Shown piece by piece: positions 1-5,850 of a DNA stretch of 5,850 bases. Within the stretch, counting starts at the first letter, position 1; each line of letters begins with the position of its first letter. The translations under genes and the position numbers were made by a program. This DNA comes from Alphaproteobacteria bacterium (GTDB taxonomy: Bacteria > Pseudomonadota > Alphaproteobacteria > Caulobacterales > Maricaulaceae). The stretch is from contig JAUIEH010000198.1 in assembly GCA_030428405.1 (NCBI GenBank), positions 1-5,850 on the forward strand, written 5' to 3'. The notes below the pieces were generated by a model. That model was not told the DNA's origin and searched no databases. It saw only the letters and a list, made by a program, of their open reading frames with translations.

Positions 1-950
1 TGGATGCTGAGACGAACGTTCAAGAACAGGTCGCCGTCGAGAATGTCGTCGCCGCCGCGGCCCTCGAGAATGTCGCTGCCGCCGCCGCCGAGAATGATGT
101 TGCCGCCGTTAAACAGCGTCACATCTTCTTCAAACAGATTGAACGTATTGTCCGAACCGCGCAGACCGTCGATGAGGTCGAAATTAACGAGCTCGCTCAG
201 CGTCGTTTGGAGGATCGCGGCGTCGGAGTCTTCGCCGCGCAGAATGTCGGAGAAGGCCGATCCGGAAAGCCCTTCGACCGAGTCGAAGCGGTCGAGAACC
301 GCCGCGTTGGACGGCGGAATGGGCACGACATTGAACGCGCGCAGGTTCATGTCGACTTCAATGCCGAAGGCGTCAAACTGGTAGCTGCCCCAGTCGAAGC
401 CCGCCATGCCCTCCATGCGGTTGATGCCGTTGGTGCCGATCATGATGTCGTCGCCACCTTCGGAGTCGTAGTCGTCATCGCCGCCCTGGCCGAGGAAGAC
501 GTCGTGGCCAGGATTAAGGTCATCCTGGAACGGAGCGCCGTTCTCGCCCTGCAAGAGGTCGTTGCCGTCGCCGCCTTCGATCCAGTCGGAGCCTTCGCCG
601 CCAAACACGATATTGGCGTCGTCGCCGGCATTGATGAAGTCGTCGCCGCCGCCGCCGAAGGTTTCTTTCAGGTCGATGCCGGCGAGCACGAAGTCCTTGC
701 CGTCGCCTGCGAGAATCAGAGCTTCGCCTGCGCCGGCCGAAATGGCGTCGTTGCCGTCCTGGCCCTGAATATTATTGATGCCGCCGATATCCGTGATGAC
801 GTCGTCGCCGTCGCCGCCGAACAGAATGTCGCCGCCGTCGCCGCCTTCGATGTCGTCGTCGCCGCCGTCACCCCAGATGGTGTCGTCGCCAATGCCGCCG
901 ACAAGCGTGTCGTTCTCATTCGTGCCGCCAAGCACGACGTGATCGCCGCC
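1..950 (-). repeat. RTX calcium-binding repeat region of the peroxidase
   Basis: From about residue 872 to the window edge the protein is rich in glycine-aspartate nonapeptides of the GGxGxDxUx type. A tandem block runs at about 879-923 (for example GGIGDDTIWG, GGDGGDILFG, GGDGDDVI). Further copies lie at about 934-941, 970-977, 988-1004 and 1027-1043. A spacer at about 1053-1110 resembles the serralysin-type C-terminal segment (FDWGSYQFD, then GLSGSAFSDILRG). The repeats resume at the left edge with GGGGSDILEGRGGDDILDG. In known proteins such repeats bind calcium and fold as a parallel beta-roll after type I secretion. The GCC/GTC-rich antisense strand of these repeats produces long spurious plus-strand reading frames. 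Confidence 0.88.
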
Positions 951-3563
951 CGTGTACTGCAGATAATCGTCGTCGCCGTCATTATCGTCGTCGCGGCGTA
1001 TGACCAGCGGCAACACATTGGCGAGGAAGCTCTCGGTGTCGAGCGGGTCGGCGTTGCCGCCGGCCAGAGGGGTGATGCCGTCGGCGTCCAGATTGGTGAT
1101 CTGGCGCGACTGATCCATTTCCAGGATCCAGTGCGGCGTCGAGAAGATGTCGCCCGGCAGGTGCATGGCGTTCGAGACAGCCGCATCCTGATCAATGTCC
1201 AGGCTGGTGTTGCGCATGATCATCCCAGCAAACGAGTTCTGTTCGAGCTGGGTGAGGAAGTTCAGGCCCGCCGTGCGCGTCAGATAGTAGAAACGGTCGC
1301 CGTCCTGGAGACGCTCAAGCTGTTCTTCGAAGACGAAGTTGAAGGTCGAGCCGAGCATGCCGCCAAACGGCTCGATCGCCTCGGCGAGGCCGCCGATCCA
1401 GAAGTCGACCAGGTTGAGGCCCGTCTCGACGCCATCCCAGGCGCCCGTCGAATTCAGGTAATCGATGCGGTCGGCCGGCGCGCCCGCACCGCCGAGCACG
1501 ATGGCCATGGCCGCGTCGCGCTTGCCGGCGAGCGTGGTCTCCGCCGTGATCGTCGAGTGCGTGCCGTAAGCGGCGATGAAGTTGACGATCGATTCCTGAT
1601 GCTTGAGATGCAGCGCGAAATCGAGCCAGCTCTCATAGGGCTTAAGCTTGACGTCCTGCGTGCCGGCGAAGAACTCCTCGCGCGCCTTATTCAGTGAAGG
1701 CACGCCGGTTTCGCGGCCGCGCGCAATGTTTAGCGCGCCAAGGTCCAGCGGAAGGCCGAGCAGATTGTTGCGCAGCGCCTCGGTGGTGAATTCGTCAATC
1801 TCGTTGCCGACCTGACGGGTCATGCCGCGCGCGATCGCGCCGGCCGCATCGTCAGCAGACACCGTATTATTCTCGTCGAACGCCAGCGGGTTGAGGAAGG
1901 CCGCGATCAATCCGATTTCGGACATATTGCCGTCCGCATCGATCATGTCGATGGTTTCGGTCAGCATGGAGTGACCGAAGCGGTAAACCGTGTGCGCGAA
2001 CTCGCCGACAATGGTGGCGTCGATCGTGGAGTCGTAGCTGCCGAAAACATTGACCAGCGGCTGAACCTTGCGGGCGAACTCCTCGAAGACGAGATGCTGA
2101 TACTGCATCTCGGTGCCGAATTTCGCCGTCTGGAACAGGCGCGAACCGTTCCAGTCGAAATCATTGATGGTCAGGCCGGTCAGGTCGGCGTTGAGCGCGA
2201 CTTGGGCGTCCGGCTTCAGCCACTCATTAAAGAACGCAAGGTCGCCGTCGGCCTGCGCCGTTTCGAGGAGCACCGTCTTGACGTGCTCGACCAGGCGATT
2301 GTGCTCGGAGTGGAACACGTGGTGGACGGCGGTGAGGCCGATATTCTCGTTGGCGCGGCCATCACCGGCGATGAAGTGCTCATCGAGCAACTCATCGTCA
2401 TAGAAGCCGGCCGCAGGCGGCGGGCCGCCGGCGACGCCATCCGCATCCGGAGCGAGCGGCGCACCATTTGAATCAACCGGATTAGCGAAATGCGCGATGT
2501 CGGCGAGCGCGGTATGGCCCGTGCGCACTGCAAGCGAGGCGTCAACGGGGTTCAGCGGATCGCCTTCGATCAGCGCGTCATCGCCCGTATTCGGAATCCC
2601 GTCCGGTCCCGCCGTCACGATTTGCGGGAAGCCGTTGGCGCCCGGAATGAAATTGCCGTACTGGTCCGTCGCCAGAAGCGGCATGTCCAGCGCGTCGAGA
2701 TCGTCGAGCTCGATGCCGAGCAATGTCGCGGCCTGAGCTTTGACTTCGCCCCAAGTGGCCATGCCGCCCGTCGAGCCCTCGATAAGGTGGCCCGTCGGCA
2801 CCGGCTCGCCTGCGGCGTTCAGCTCATATTCGCGCAGGAACACCTGGTGTGAGGCGTGCGAAGTGTAGGTCTGGTTCTGGTCGACCCAGGGCGTGGTGTC
2901 ATTGGTCGGGCCAACACCGTCATCCGCCGTGCCGAGAATCCCATCAGGGCCCGGATCGACGGACGAACGCGTCAGCGTCATGAAGTTCAAGGGCGAGGCC
3001 GGATTATAGAGCGGATCATCCGGCGCCAGCGGAATGAACACCGTGCCCGACCCGCCTTTGTTCACGAGGTCGAGGCCGTGATCGAAGAACTGACCGAACA
3101 GCGTCATCCAGCTGTTGAACGGTGCTGAGAGACCTTCGTCCGGCGCCTGATTGGGGATGAAGAAGACATCGGGCGTGGAAGGATCGTTGTCGTGGTCGAA
3201 GGAGATCGAGCCTTCCCGCTCGGCGGCGGCTACAGCTGCGAAATTATTTACGGTCTGGTCGCCGATCAGGTTGGAGATGGTGCGGGGATCCATATCCACG
3301 AGGTCGCCGCTGACCCCGTAAGTCGTGCCGAAATCGCCGTCGACATAGTCCGGCGTCGTCAGACGCGGAAACTCGGTATTGGCGGCGCCGAAATCCTCAT
3401 TCCCGGGGATGAGGTTGTTGAGCGTACCGTCGACCGTGCGCAGGCCCCAGGGCAGCGTCACATTCGGAATAAGGTCGTTGAGATCAGCGCCCGATGCGTG
3501 CGCTTCGGAAATAAAGATCTGATCCAATATGAATTGGAGGTCAGTTTTGATGAATGCAACCAC
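1..3563 (-). CDS. RTX-type animal haem peroxidase (MopA-like), C-terminus outside window
   Basis: This is a large secreted haem peroxidase of the peroxidase-cyclooxygenase superfamily; 1187 codons are visible without a stop, and the gene runs off the left edge. The N-terminus (about 4-70) has the bacterial-family pattern with IPNVTLPWGLRTVDG. The distal haem site is GQFFDHGLDL: Gln158, Asp161 and His162 match myeloperoxidase Gln91, Asp94 and His95, while the Asp96 position is Gly163. The catalytic motif GDGRANEN gives Arg403 and Glu406, followed by EHNRL. The proximal haem ligand is His531 in YRFGHSML. NIARGRETGVPSLNKAR (about 612-628) is the family RGRD-type motif. An acidic DxDxDG-like loop (858-866) leads into RTX repeats from about 872. 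There is no signal peptide, so type I secretion is likely. Related RTX peroxidases (MopA) are linked to Mn(II) oxidation, and others to extracellular superoxide production. The substrate here is inferred only. The peroxidase call is firm. Confidence 0.93.
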   Translation of the reverse strand, partial: MVAFIKTDLQFILDQIFISEAHASGADLNDLIPNVTLPWGLRTVDGTLNNLIPGNEDFGAANTEFPRLTTPDYVDGDFGTTYGVSGDLVDMDPRTISNLIGDQTVNNFAAVAAAEREGSISFDHDNDPSTPDVFFIPNQAPDEGLSAPFNSWMTLFGQFFDHGLDLVNKGGSGTVFIPLAPDDPLYNPASPLNFMTLTRSSVDPGPDGILGTADDGVGPTNDTTPWVDQNQTYTSHASHQVFLREYELNAAGEPVPTGHLIEGSTGGMATWGEVKAQAATLLGIELDDLDALDMPLLATDQYGNFIPGANGFPQIVTAGPDGIPNTGDDALIEGDPLNPVDASLAVRTGHTALADIAHFANPVDSNGAPLAPDADGVAGGPPPAAGFYDDELLDEHFIAGDGRANENIGLTAVHHVFHSEHNRLVEHVKTVLLETAQADGDLAFFNEWLKPDAQVALNADLTGLTINDFDWNGSRLFQTAKFGTEMQYQHLVFEEFARKVQPLVNVFGSYDSTIDATIVGEFAHTVYRFGHSMLTETIDMIDADGNMSEIGLIAAFLNPLAFDENNTVSADDAAGAIARGMTRQVGNEIDEFTTEALRNNLLGLPLDLGALNIARGRETGVPSLNKAREEFFAGTQDVKLKPYESWLDFALHLKHQESIVNFIAAYGTHSTITAETTLAGKRDAAMAIVLGGAGAPADRIDYLNSTGAWDGVETGLNLVDFWIGGLAEAIEPFGGMLGSTFNFVFEEQLERLQDGDRFYYLTRTAGLNFLTQLEQNSFAGMIMRNTSLDIDQDAAVSNAMHLPGDIFSTPHWILEMDQSRQITNLDADGITPLAGGNADPLDTESFLANVLPLVIRRDDDNDGDDDYLQYTGGDHVVLGGTNENDTLVGGIGDDTIWGDGGDDDIEGGDGGDILFGGDGDDVITDIGGINNIQGQDGNDAISAGAGEALILAGDGKDFVLAGIDLKETFGGGGDDFINAGDDANIVFGGEGSDWIEGGDGNDLLQGENGAPFQDDLNPGHDVFLGQGGDDDYDSEGGDDIMIGTNGINRMEGMAGFDWGSYQFDAFGIEVDMNLRAFNVVPIPPSNAAVLDRFDSVEGLSGSAFSDILRGEDSDAAILQTTLSELVNFDLIDGLRGSDNTFNLFEEDVTLFNGGNIILGGGGSDILEGRGGDDILDGDLFLNVRLSI

Positions 3564-3570
3564 GGCGCGT

Positions 3571-3578
3571 TCCTCCCC
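3571..3578 (-). promoter_or_regulatory. Strong Shine-Dalgarno sequence setting the peroxidase GTG start
   Basis: On the minus strand GGGGAGGA lies 7 bases before GTG at 3563-3561. This is a near-ideal ribosome binding site. An in-frame ATG 16 codons upstream (3611-3609) has no comparable purine run before it. The GTG also places the first conserved family segment right at the N-terminus (VVAFIKTDLQFILDQI), so GTG at 3563 is preferred. Confidence 0.75.
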
Positions 3579-3627
3579 AAAAACGTCGACGAACCGCGCG
3601 GAGCGACCCATCCCACAGCACTTCCGA

Positions 3628-3639
3628 GTTAAGGTTAAG
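3628..3639. promoter_or_regulatory. Tandem GTTAAG hexamer upstream of the peroxidase
   Basis: Two adjacent copies of GTTAAG (minus strand CTTAACCTTAAC) lie 65-76 bases upstream of the GTG start. TTAACC is the half-site sequence of the alphaproteobacterial cell-cycle regulator CtrA. The canonical site is TTAA-N7-TTAA, however, and here the spacing is only two bases. This may be a regulator site or promoter element, or it may be chance. Confidence 0.25.
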
Positions 3640-3695
3640 TTGCAAATACTGTCAGTTGAACTTCATTCGCCACGAGGGCGGCCGGGCCCGCGCAG

Positions 3696-3714
3696 CACAC
3701 CCTTTATTGGTGTG
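3696..3714. promoter_or_regulatory. Small inverted repeat CACACC-7-GGTGTG
   Basis: A perfect 6-base dyad (3696-3701 and 3709-3714) encloses a 7-base AT-rich loop, about 130 bases upstream of the peroxidase start. It is too short and lacks a T run for a confident terminator. It could be an operator or an mRNA-leader hairpin, depending on where transcription starts. Confidence 0.25.
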
Positions 3715-3810
3715 GCAATTTGACGCGCGACGCCTCGCCGCAGCTTTATCTAGCTGATTTCTCTATGCAAATCTGTCGCAGCATCGCGCCGGTGAATTTG
3801 CTTTTGAAAA

Positions 3811-3825
3811 TCGCTTTCAGAGCGA
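3811..3825 (-). terminator. Weak terminator-like hairpin downstream of the SCO-cytochrome gene
   Basis: On the minus strand TCGCT-CTGAA-AGCGA is followed directly by TTTT. The stem is only 5 bp and sits about 200 bases after the SCO-cytochrome stop. This is the best candidate 3' end in the gap, but it is weak and could be chance. Confidence 0.22.
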
Positions 3826-3845
3826 AAACCGCCATTGACACCCTG

Positions 3846-3861
3846 AAATTTCGCGGAATTT
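3846..3861. promoter_or_regulatory. Imperfect AT-rich palindrome centred on CGCG
   Basis: AAATTTCGCGGAATTT matches its own reverse complement at 14 of 16 positions, which resembles the shape of an operator for a dimeric regulator. It lies about 285 bases upstream of the peroxidase start. No regulator family can be assigned, and short AT-rich palindromes arise by chance in such spacers. Confidence 0.18.
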
Positions 3862-4025
3862 GTTCCGATGGGCGCCGTGTAGATTAAAAGTTCATCCGAA
3901 AACGAACCTTCCAATGGAAAAATGCGCTGAAATCCTGACCTAAGACTCACAGACCGCATGATGAGAAATACGCGAGAAATTGCGCGCAAAGAACGTTTTT
4001 ACTTCCTCGACCTCGCCGCATCACT

Positions 4026-5456
4026 TCAGCGTTCGCCGTCGCCGCCATGTTCGGCATGCGCGCTATGATCGTGCGCTTCATGAGCATCATGCGCCATATC
4101 CGCCGAACTCATTTCCGCGCCGTGTGCATCATGTCCAGCCGCGTGATGGCCATCCGTTGACGCATGTTCGGCGTGTGCGTCATGGCCGGCATGCGTGTCA
4201 GAAACGCTCGCTGAGGCGTCGTCGCCCTCGCCTGCACCCTCGGCGTCTGCGCTTGCGTGATTGGCGTGCGCATCATGTCCGTCACGAGCGTCATGACCCG
4301 CGTGATCCATTTCGGCGTCCGCTTCTGCATCATGCTCTGCATGCGCATCATGCCCCGAGGCGTCATGTCCGGCATGAGTTTCATGACCCGCATGGCTGTC
4401 ATGACCAGCAGGCGCTTCGGCCTCTGCATCACCGTGACCGGCGTGTCCCGCATGAGCATCAGCCAGATTCTGCGAGCCCGGAATGCGCATCGACAACGCG
4501 CGGTCCGTCTCGGAGGCCATATACTCGATGACGGCGTCGGCGTCGGCGCGGTTGAGGCCGAGATTGGGCATGAGCAAGCCGTCCCAGTCCTCGACCATTT
4601 CGACGATGACCGGATCGCCTTCATCAAACATGACATCGGGCTCGATCAGCCAACGCGCCAGCCAGTCATGATCGCGCCTTTCAGTAACGCGGAGCAAATC
4701 CGGCCCCAGATCGCCGCCCAGGCCAATGGTGTGGCAAGCTGAACAGCGTGTCCGGAATATCCGTTCACCGCTGGTGTAACGCTCGATGCGCTCCGCCGCG
4801 ACATAGCCCTGCGCGGACTCGCCGGCGCGAATGTTGCGATGACCGTCAAGAAACCCGCCAAACACATTGGCGAGCAGGTTCGGATTTTCATAGGGCGAGC
4901 GTCTGATCCACTGCCCGGTCTCGACGCTGCCCATAATGACGCTGGTCGCGTGGTCGCTGAGATCGTCTTCTTCCGTCGACGCAACGCCCAGACGGCTCTG
5001 AATCATGTTGATGTCGTCAAGGTCGCCGGTGAGAAACAGCCAACCCGGACCGATGTCGAAAAGCTCGGCATATTCGGCGAGGCGTTCCGGCGTATCGACC
5101 TCCGGATCGATGCTGATCGAATACATGAACAGGTCTTCGCCGATGCGGTCGGACAAGCGCTCCTGCATGGCCCGCAATACGGCCGTTTCGGCCGGACAGA
5201 CGTCGCGGCAGCTCGTATAGATGAAATTGATCGCGACGGTGCGGCCGGCCAGCATGTCGTCGTAGAAGCGAAGCGTCTCGCCGGTATGAGCGGTCAGCTC
5301 GACATTCGAGAAATATTCAGCGCCAAGACGACGATAGGCGCCGTCGTCGTCGGGCAGGTCCTGCGCGACCGCCGATGCGGCGAACGCCGCTGCGAAGACC
5401 GCGCAAACCCAAGATTTAGCCAATGTTTTCCCGCCGCCAATCACTGCGCTCACCAT
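4026..5456 (-). CDS. SCO1/SenC - cytochrome c fusion with long His-rich C-terminal tail
   Basis: This 476-residue protein is predicted to be exported. Residues 1-32 form a signal peptide with an Ala-rich core ending ASAVAQD. Residues about 45-205 are a SCO/SenC thioredoxin-fold domain with the copper-binding C83-x3-C87-P motif, SISIDPEVDTPE (113-124) and the third ligand His169 (LSDHATSVIMG). Residues about 221-320 are a class I cytochrome c domain with haem motif CSACH (238-242) and probable axial Met296 in LLMPNLG. From 335 to 470 the tail carries 30 histidines in GHDAHA-like units with Asp, Glu, Ala and Gly, a likely metal-binding or metal-buffering segment. SCO proteins deliver copper to cytochrome oxidase CuA or act as thiol-disulfide reductases. 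The haem domain adds electron transfer. No gene for an oxidase subunit is visible. Start: ATG at 5456 lacks a clear Shine-Dalgarno. GTG 5444 and TTG 5423 are alternatives, the latter giving a compact signal peptide starting at AKSWVCAV. Confidence 0.9.
   Translation of the reverse strand: MVSAVIGGGKTLAKSWVCAVFAAAFAASAVAQDLPDDDGAYRRLGAEYFSNVELTAHTGETLRFYDDMLAGRTVAINFIYTSCRDVCPAETAVLRAMQERLSDRIGEDLFMYSISIDPEVDTPERLAEYAELFDIGPGWLFLTGDLDDINMIQSRLGVASTEEDDLSDHATSVIMGSVETGQWIRRSPYENPNLLANVFGGFLDGHRNIRAGESAQGYVAAERIERYTSGERIFRTRCSACHTIGLGGDLGPDLLRVTERRDHDWLARWLIEPDVMFDEGDPVIVEMVEDWDGLLMPNLGLNRADADAVIEYMASETDRALSMRIPGSQNLADAHAGHAGHGDAEAEAPAGHDSHAGHETHAGHDASGHDAHAEHDAEADAEMDHAGHDARDGHDAHANHASADAEGAGEGDDASASVSDTHAGHDAHAEHASTDGHHAAGHDAHGAEMSSADMAHDAHEAHDHSAHAEHGGDGER
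4047..4454 (-). repeat. Low-complexity histidine-rich coding repeat
   Basis: This segment encodes residues 335-470 of the SCO-cytochrome protein. It consists of degenerate units such as GHDAHAEH, AGHETHAGH and GHDAHG, with 30 His in about 136 residues. A His-poorer, acidic stretch (401-421) splits it into two blocks. At DNA level it shows as recurring CATCATG, GTCATG and GCATG strings. Such low-complexity DNA is prone to length change, so tail length probably varies among relatives. This is inference. Confidence 0.85.
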
Positions 5457-5466
5457 CTGCGTCGCT

Positions 5467-5507
5467 AAAAGGACCGGGCCGGCGGCGCAATTTCTGCGCC
5501 CCGGCCC
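5467..5507 (-). terminator. Strong GC-rich hairpin with T run, intrinsic terminator
   Basis: On the minus strand, 8 bases after the TAG of the right-edge gene, GGGCCGGGGCGCA (5507-5495) pairs with TGCGCCGCCGGCCC (5489-5476). This makes a 13-bp stem with one bulged base and a 5-base loop, followed by GGTCC and TTTT (5470-5467). The position directly after a stop codon suits a terminator, although the T run is short and offset by five bases. Its end is only about 10 bases from the annotated ATG of the SCO-cytochrome gene, so it could also act as an attenuator or leader hairpin. Confidence 0.65.
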
Positions 5508-5515
5508 GCAGTGGG

Positions 5516-5850
5516 CTACCGAATGTCTATCGGGCAGCTAAAGGGCGCGCCGCCCTGATCGGAGACCAGCGTAAGCCGGCCGCTCGCATCCGGCAGCAGC
5601 GCAGAGTCGTCTATCCGGAAGCGGAAGGTCTGATCCGACCGGACCCGCCGATCGGCCAGCAATGTGCCGGTTTCCTCATCGCCGATATACATGCGAATGC
5701 GGCTTCCCGCCGGGAACGTCGTGGATCCGCGCACCACCCAGCGCGCCCTGTTCGAAACATAGCGGACGCGGTCTGGCGTGAACGGATAATCGACAAAGCT
5801 TTCAGCCAGATCCTGGTCGCCAAGACGATAGCTCGGCAGAAGCGTCGCGG
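5516..5850 (-). CDS. C-terminal part of an unrecognised beta-rich (possibly Ig-like) protein
   Basis: An open frame enters from the right edge and ends with TAG at 5518-5516, giving 110 visible residues; the N-terminus lies outside the window. I do not recognise the gene. The segment RARWVVRGSTTFPAGSRI, followed by MYIGDEETGTLLADRRV and TFRFRIDDSALLP, alternates short beta-like strands with turns. It loosely resembles small Ig-like or beta-sandwich repeats with a W-x-V-x-G-(T/S) opening that occur in bacterial extracytoplasmic proteins. One cysteine lies near the end (FSCPIDIR). A GTG inside the frame at 5737 could be mistaken for a start, but coding continues upstream of it without interruption. 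It is followed by a strong terminator-like hairpin, so it may end its own transcription unit. Confidence 0.65.
   Translation of the reverse strand, partial: ATLLPSYRLGDQDLAESFVDYPFTPDRVRYVSNRARWVVRGSTTFPAGSRIRMYIGDEETGTLLADRRVRSDQTFRFRIDDSALLPDASGRLTLVSDQGGAPFSCPIDIR

Larger units (their letters stand above)
3564..4025. other. Intergenic region, AT-richer for most of its length, no convincing gene
   Basis: This 462-base gap separates the SCO-cytochrome stop from the peroxidase start. Much of it (roughly 3740-4010) is visibly AT-richer than the flanking genes. A minus-strand reading frame of 79 codons (3989-3750) opens with TTG, lacks a Shine-Dalgarno sequence and has no family resemblance, so it is not called. 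The gap should hold the peroxidase promoter and the 3' end of the SCO-cytochrome transcript, but I see no convincing -35/-10 pair. The identifiable items are small dyads and a tandem hexamer, listed separately. Confidence 0.6.

Noticed and set aside
207..1697. 496-codon plus-strand open frame opposite the peroxidase, rich in Val and Ala
   Set aside because: It is the antisense image of the RTX and catalytic-domain codons (GGC/GAC read as GCC/GTC). The minus strand carries recognisable peroxidase and RTX motifs throughout, while this translation resembles no family.
3561..3611. ATG at 3611 as the peroxidase start
   Set aside because: It lacks a ribosome binding site. The GTG at 3563 has a near-perfect one, and family similarity begins right there.
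1971..3632. Several plus-strand open frames of 90-166 codons
   Set aside because: All overlap the conserved minus-strand peroxidase frame, have Arg-rich or Val-rich translations with no motif, and are explained by high GC content.
3835..3863. TTGACA on the plus strand as a promoter -35 box
   Set aside because: No good -10 box occurs at the right spacing (ATTTGT at best), and no plus-strand gene follows.
3750..3989. 79-codon minus-strand open frame in the intergenic gap
   Set aside because: It starts at TTG without a Shine-Dalgarno sequence, has no recognisable motif and a composition typical of AT-rich spacer. Conservation would be needed to revive it.
4047..4454. Recurring CATCATG and GTCATG strings considered as a CRISPR-like or regulatory repeat array
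   Set aside because: The repeats are degenerate, follow codon phase and encode the His-rich tail. There are no uniform repeats or unique spacers.
3980..4742. Plus-strand open frames of 161-183 codons opposite the His-rich tail, with His/Arg-rich translation
   Set aside because: The His codons arise from reading CAT-rich DNA on the wrong strand. The minus frame has a signal peptide, SCO and cytochrome motifs and a proper stop.

Overview
The window is GC-rich, and all three supported genes lie on the minus strand, read right to left: a gene tail (5850-5516), a SCO-cytochrome c fusion (5456-4026) and a very large RTX haem peroxidase (3563 to beyond base 1). GC-rich codon use, a peroxidase of the type known from marine Alphaproteobacteria, and a periplasmic SCO/cytochrome protein suggest an aerobic, probably marine alphaproteobacterium. 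This is inference; no marker gene in the window fixes the taxon.

Right edge: 110 C-terminal residues of an unrecognised, beta-rich, possibly Ig-like protein end at 5516. A strong GC-rich hairpin followed by a short T run (5507-5467) comes next and looks like an intrinsic terminator. It ends only about 10 bases before the annotated ATG of the next gene. Middle: a 476-residue exported protein joins a SCO1/SenC thioredoxin-fold domain, a single-haem cytochrome c domain and a tail of about 140 residues holding 30 histidines. Then comes a 462-base stretch, AT-richer for most of its length, with no convincing gene. It contains small dyads and a tandem GTTAAG repeat, and presumably holds the peroxidase promoter.

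Left 3.5 kb: an uninterrupted minus-strand reading frame (1187 codons visible, C-terminus missing) starts at a GTG behind a strong Shine-Dalgarno sequence. It encodes a bacterial animal-type haem peroxidase with all the main catalytic motifs, followed by an acidic calcium-loop-like linker and a long RTX (GGxGxD) calcium-binding region. The architecture resembles MopA-type Mn(II)-oxidising or superoxide-producing peroxidases of marine Alphaproteobacteria. There is no N-terminal signal peptide, which fits type I secretion.

Working picture (inference): the peroxidase acts outside the cell on a metal or small-molecule substrate. The neighbouring periplasmic SCO-cytochrome-His-rich protein may handle metal ions and electrons in the envelope. 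Shared strand and adjacency are the only evidence in the window for a functional link. The hairpin and the long gap argue that the three genes are not one simple transcript.
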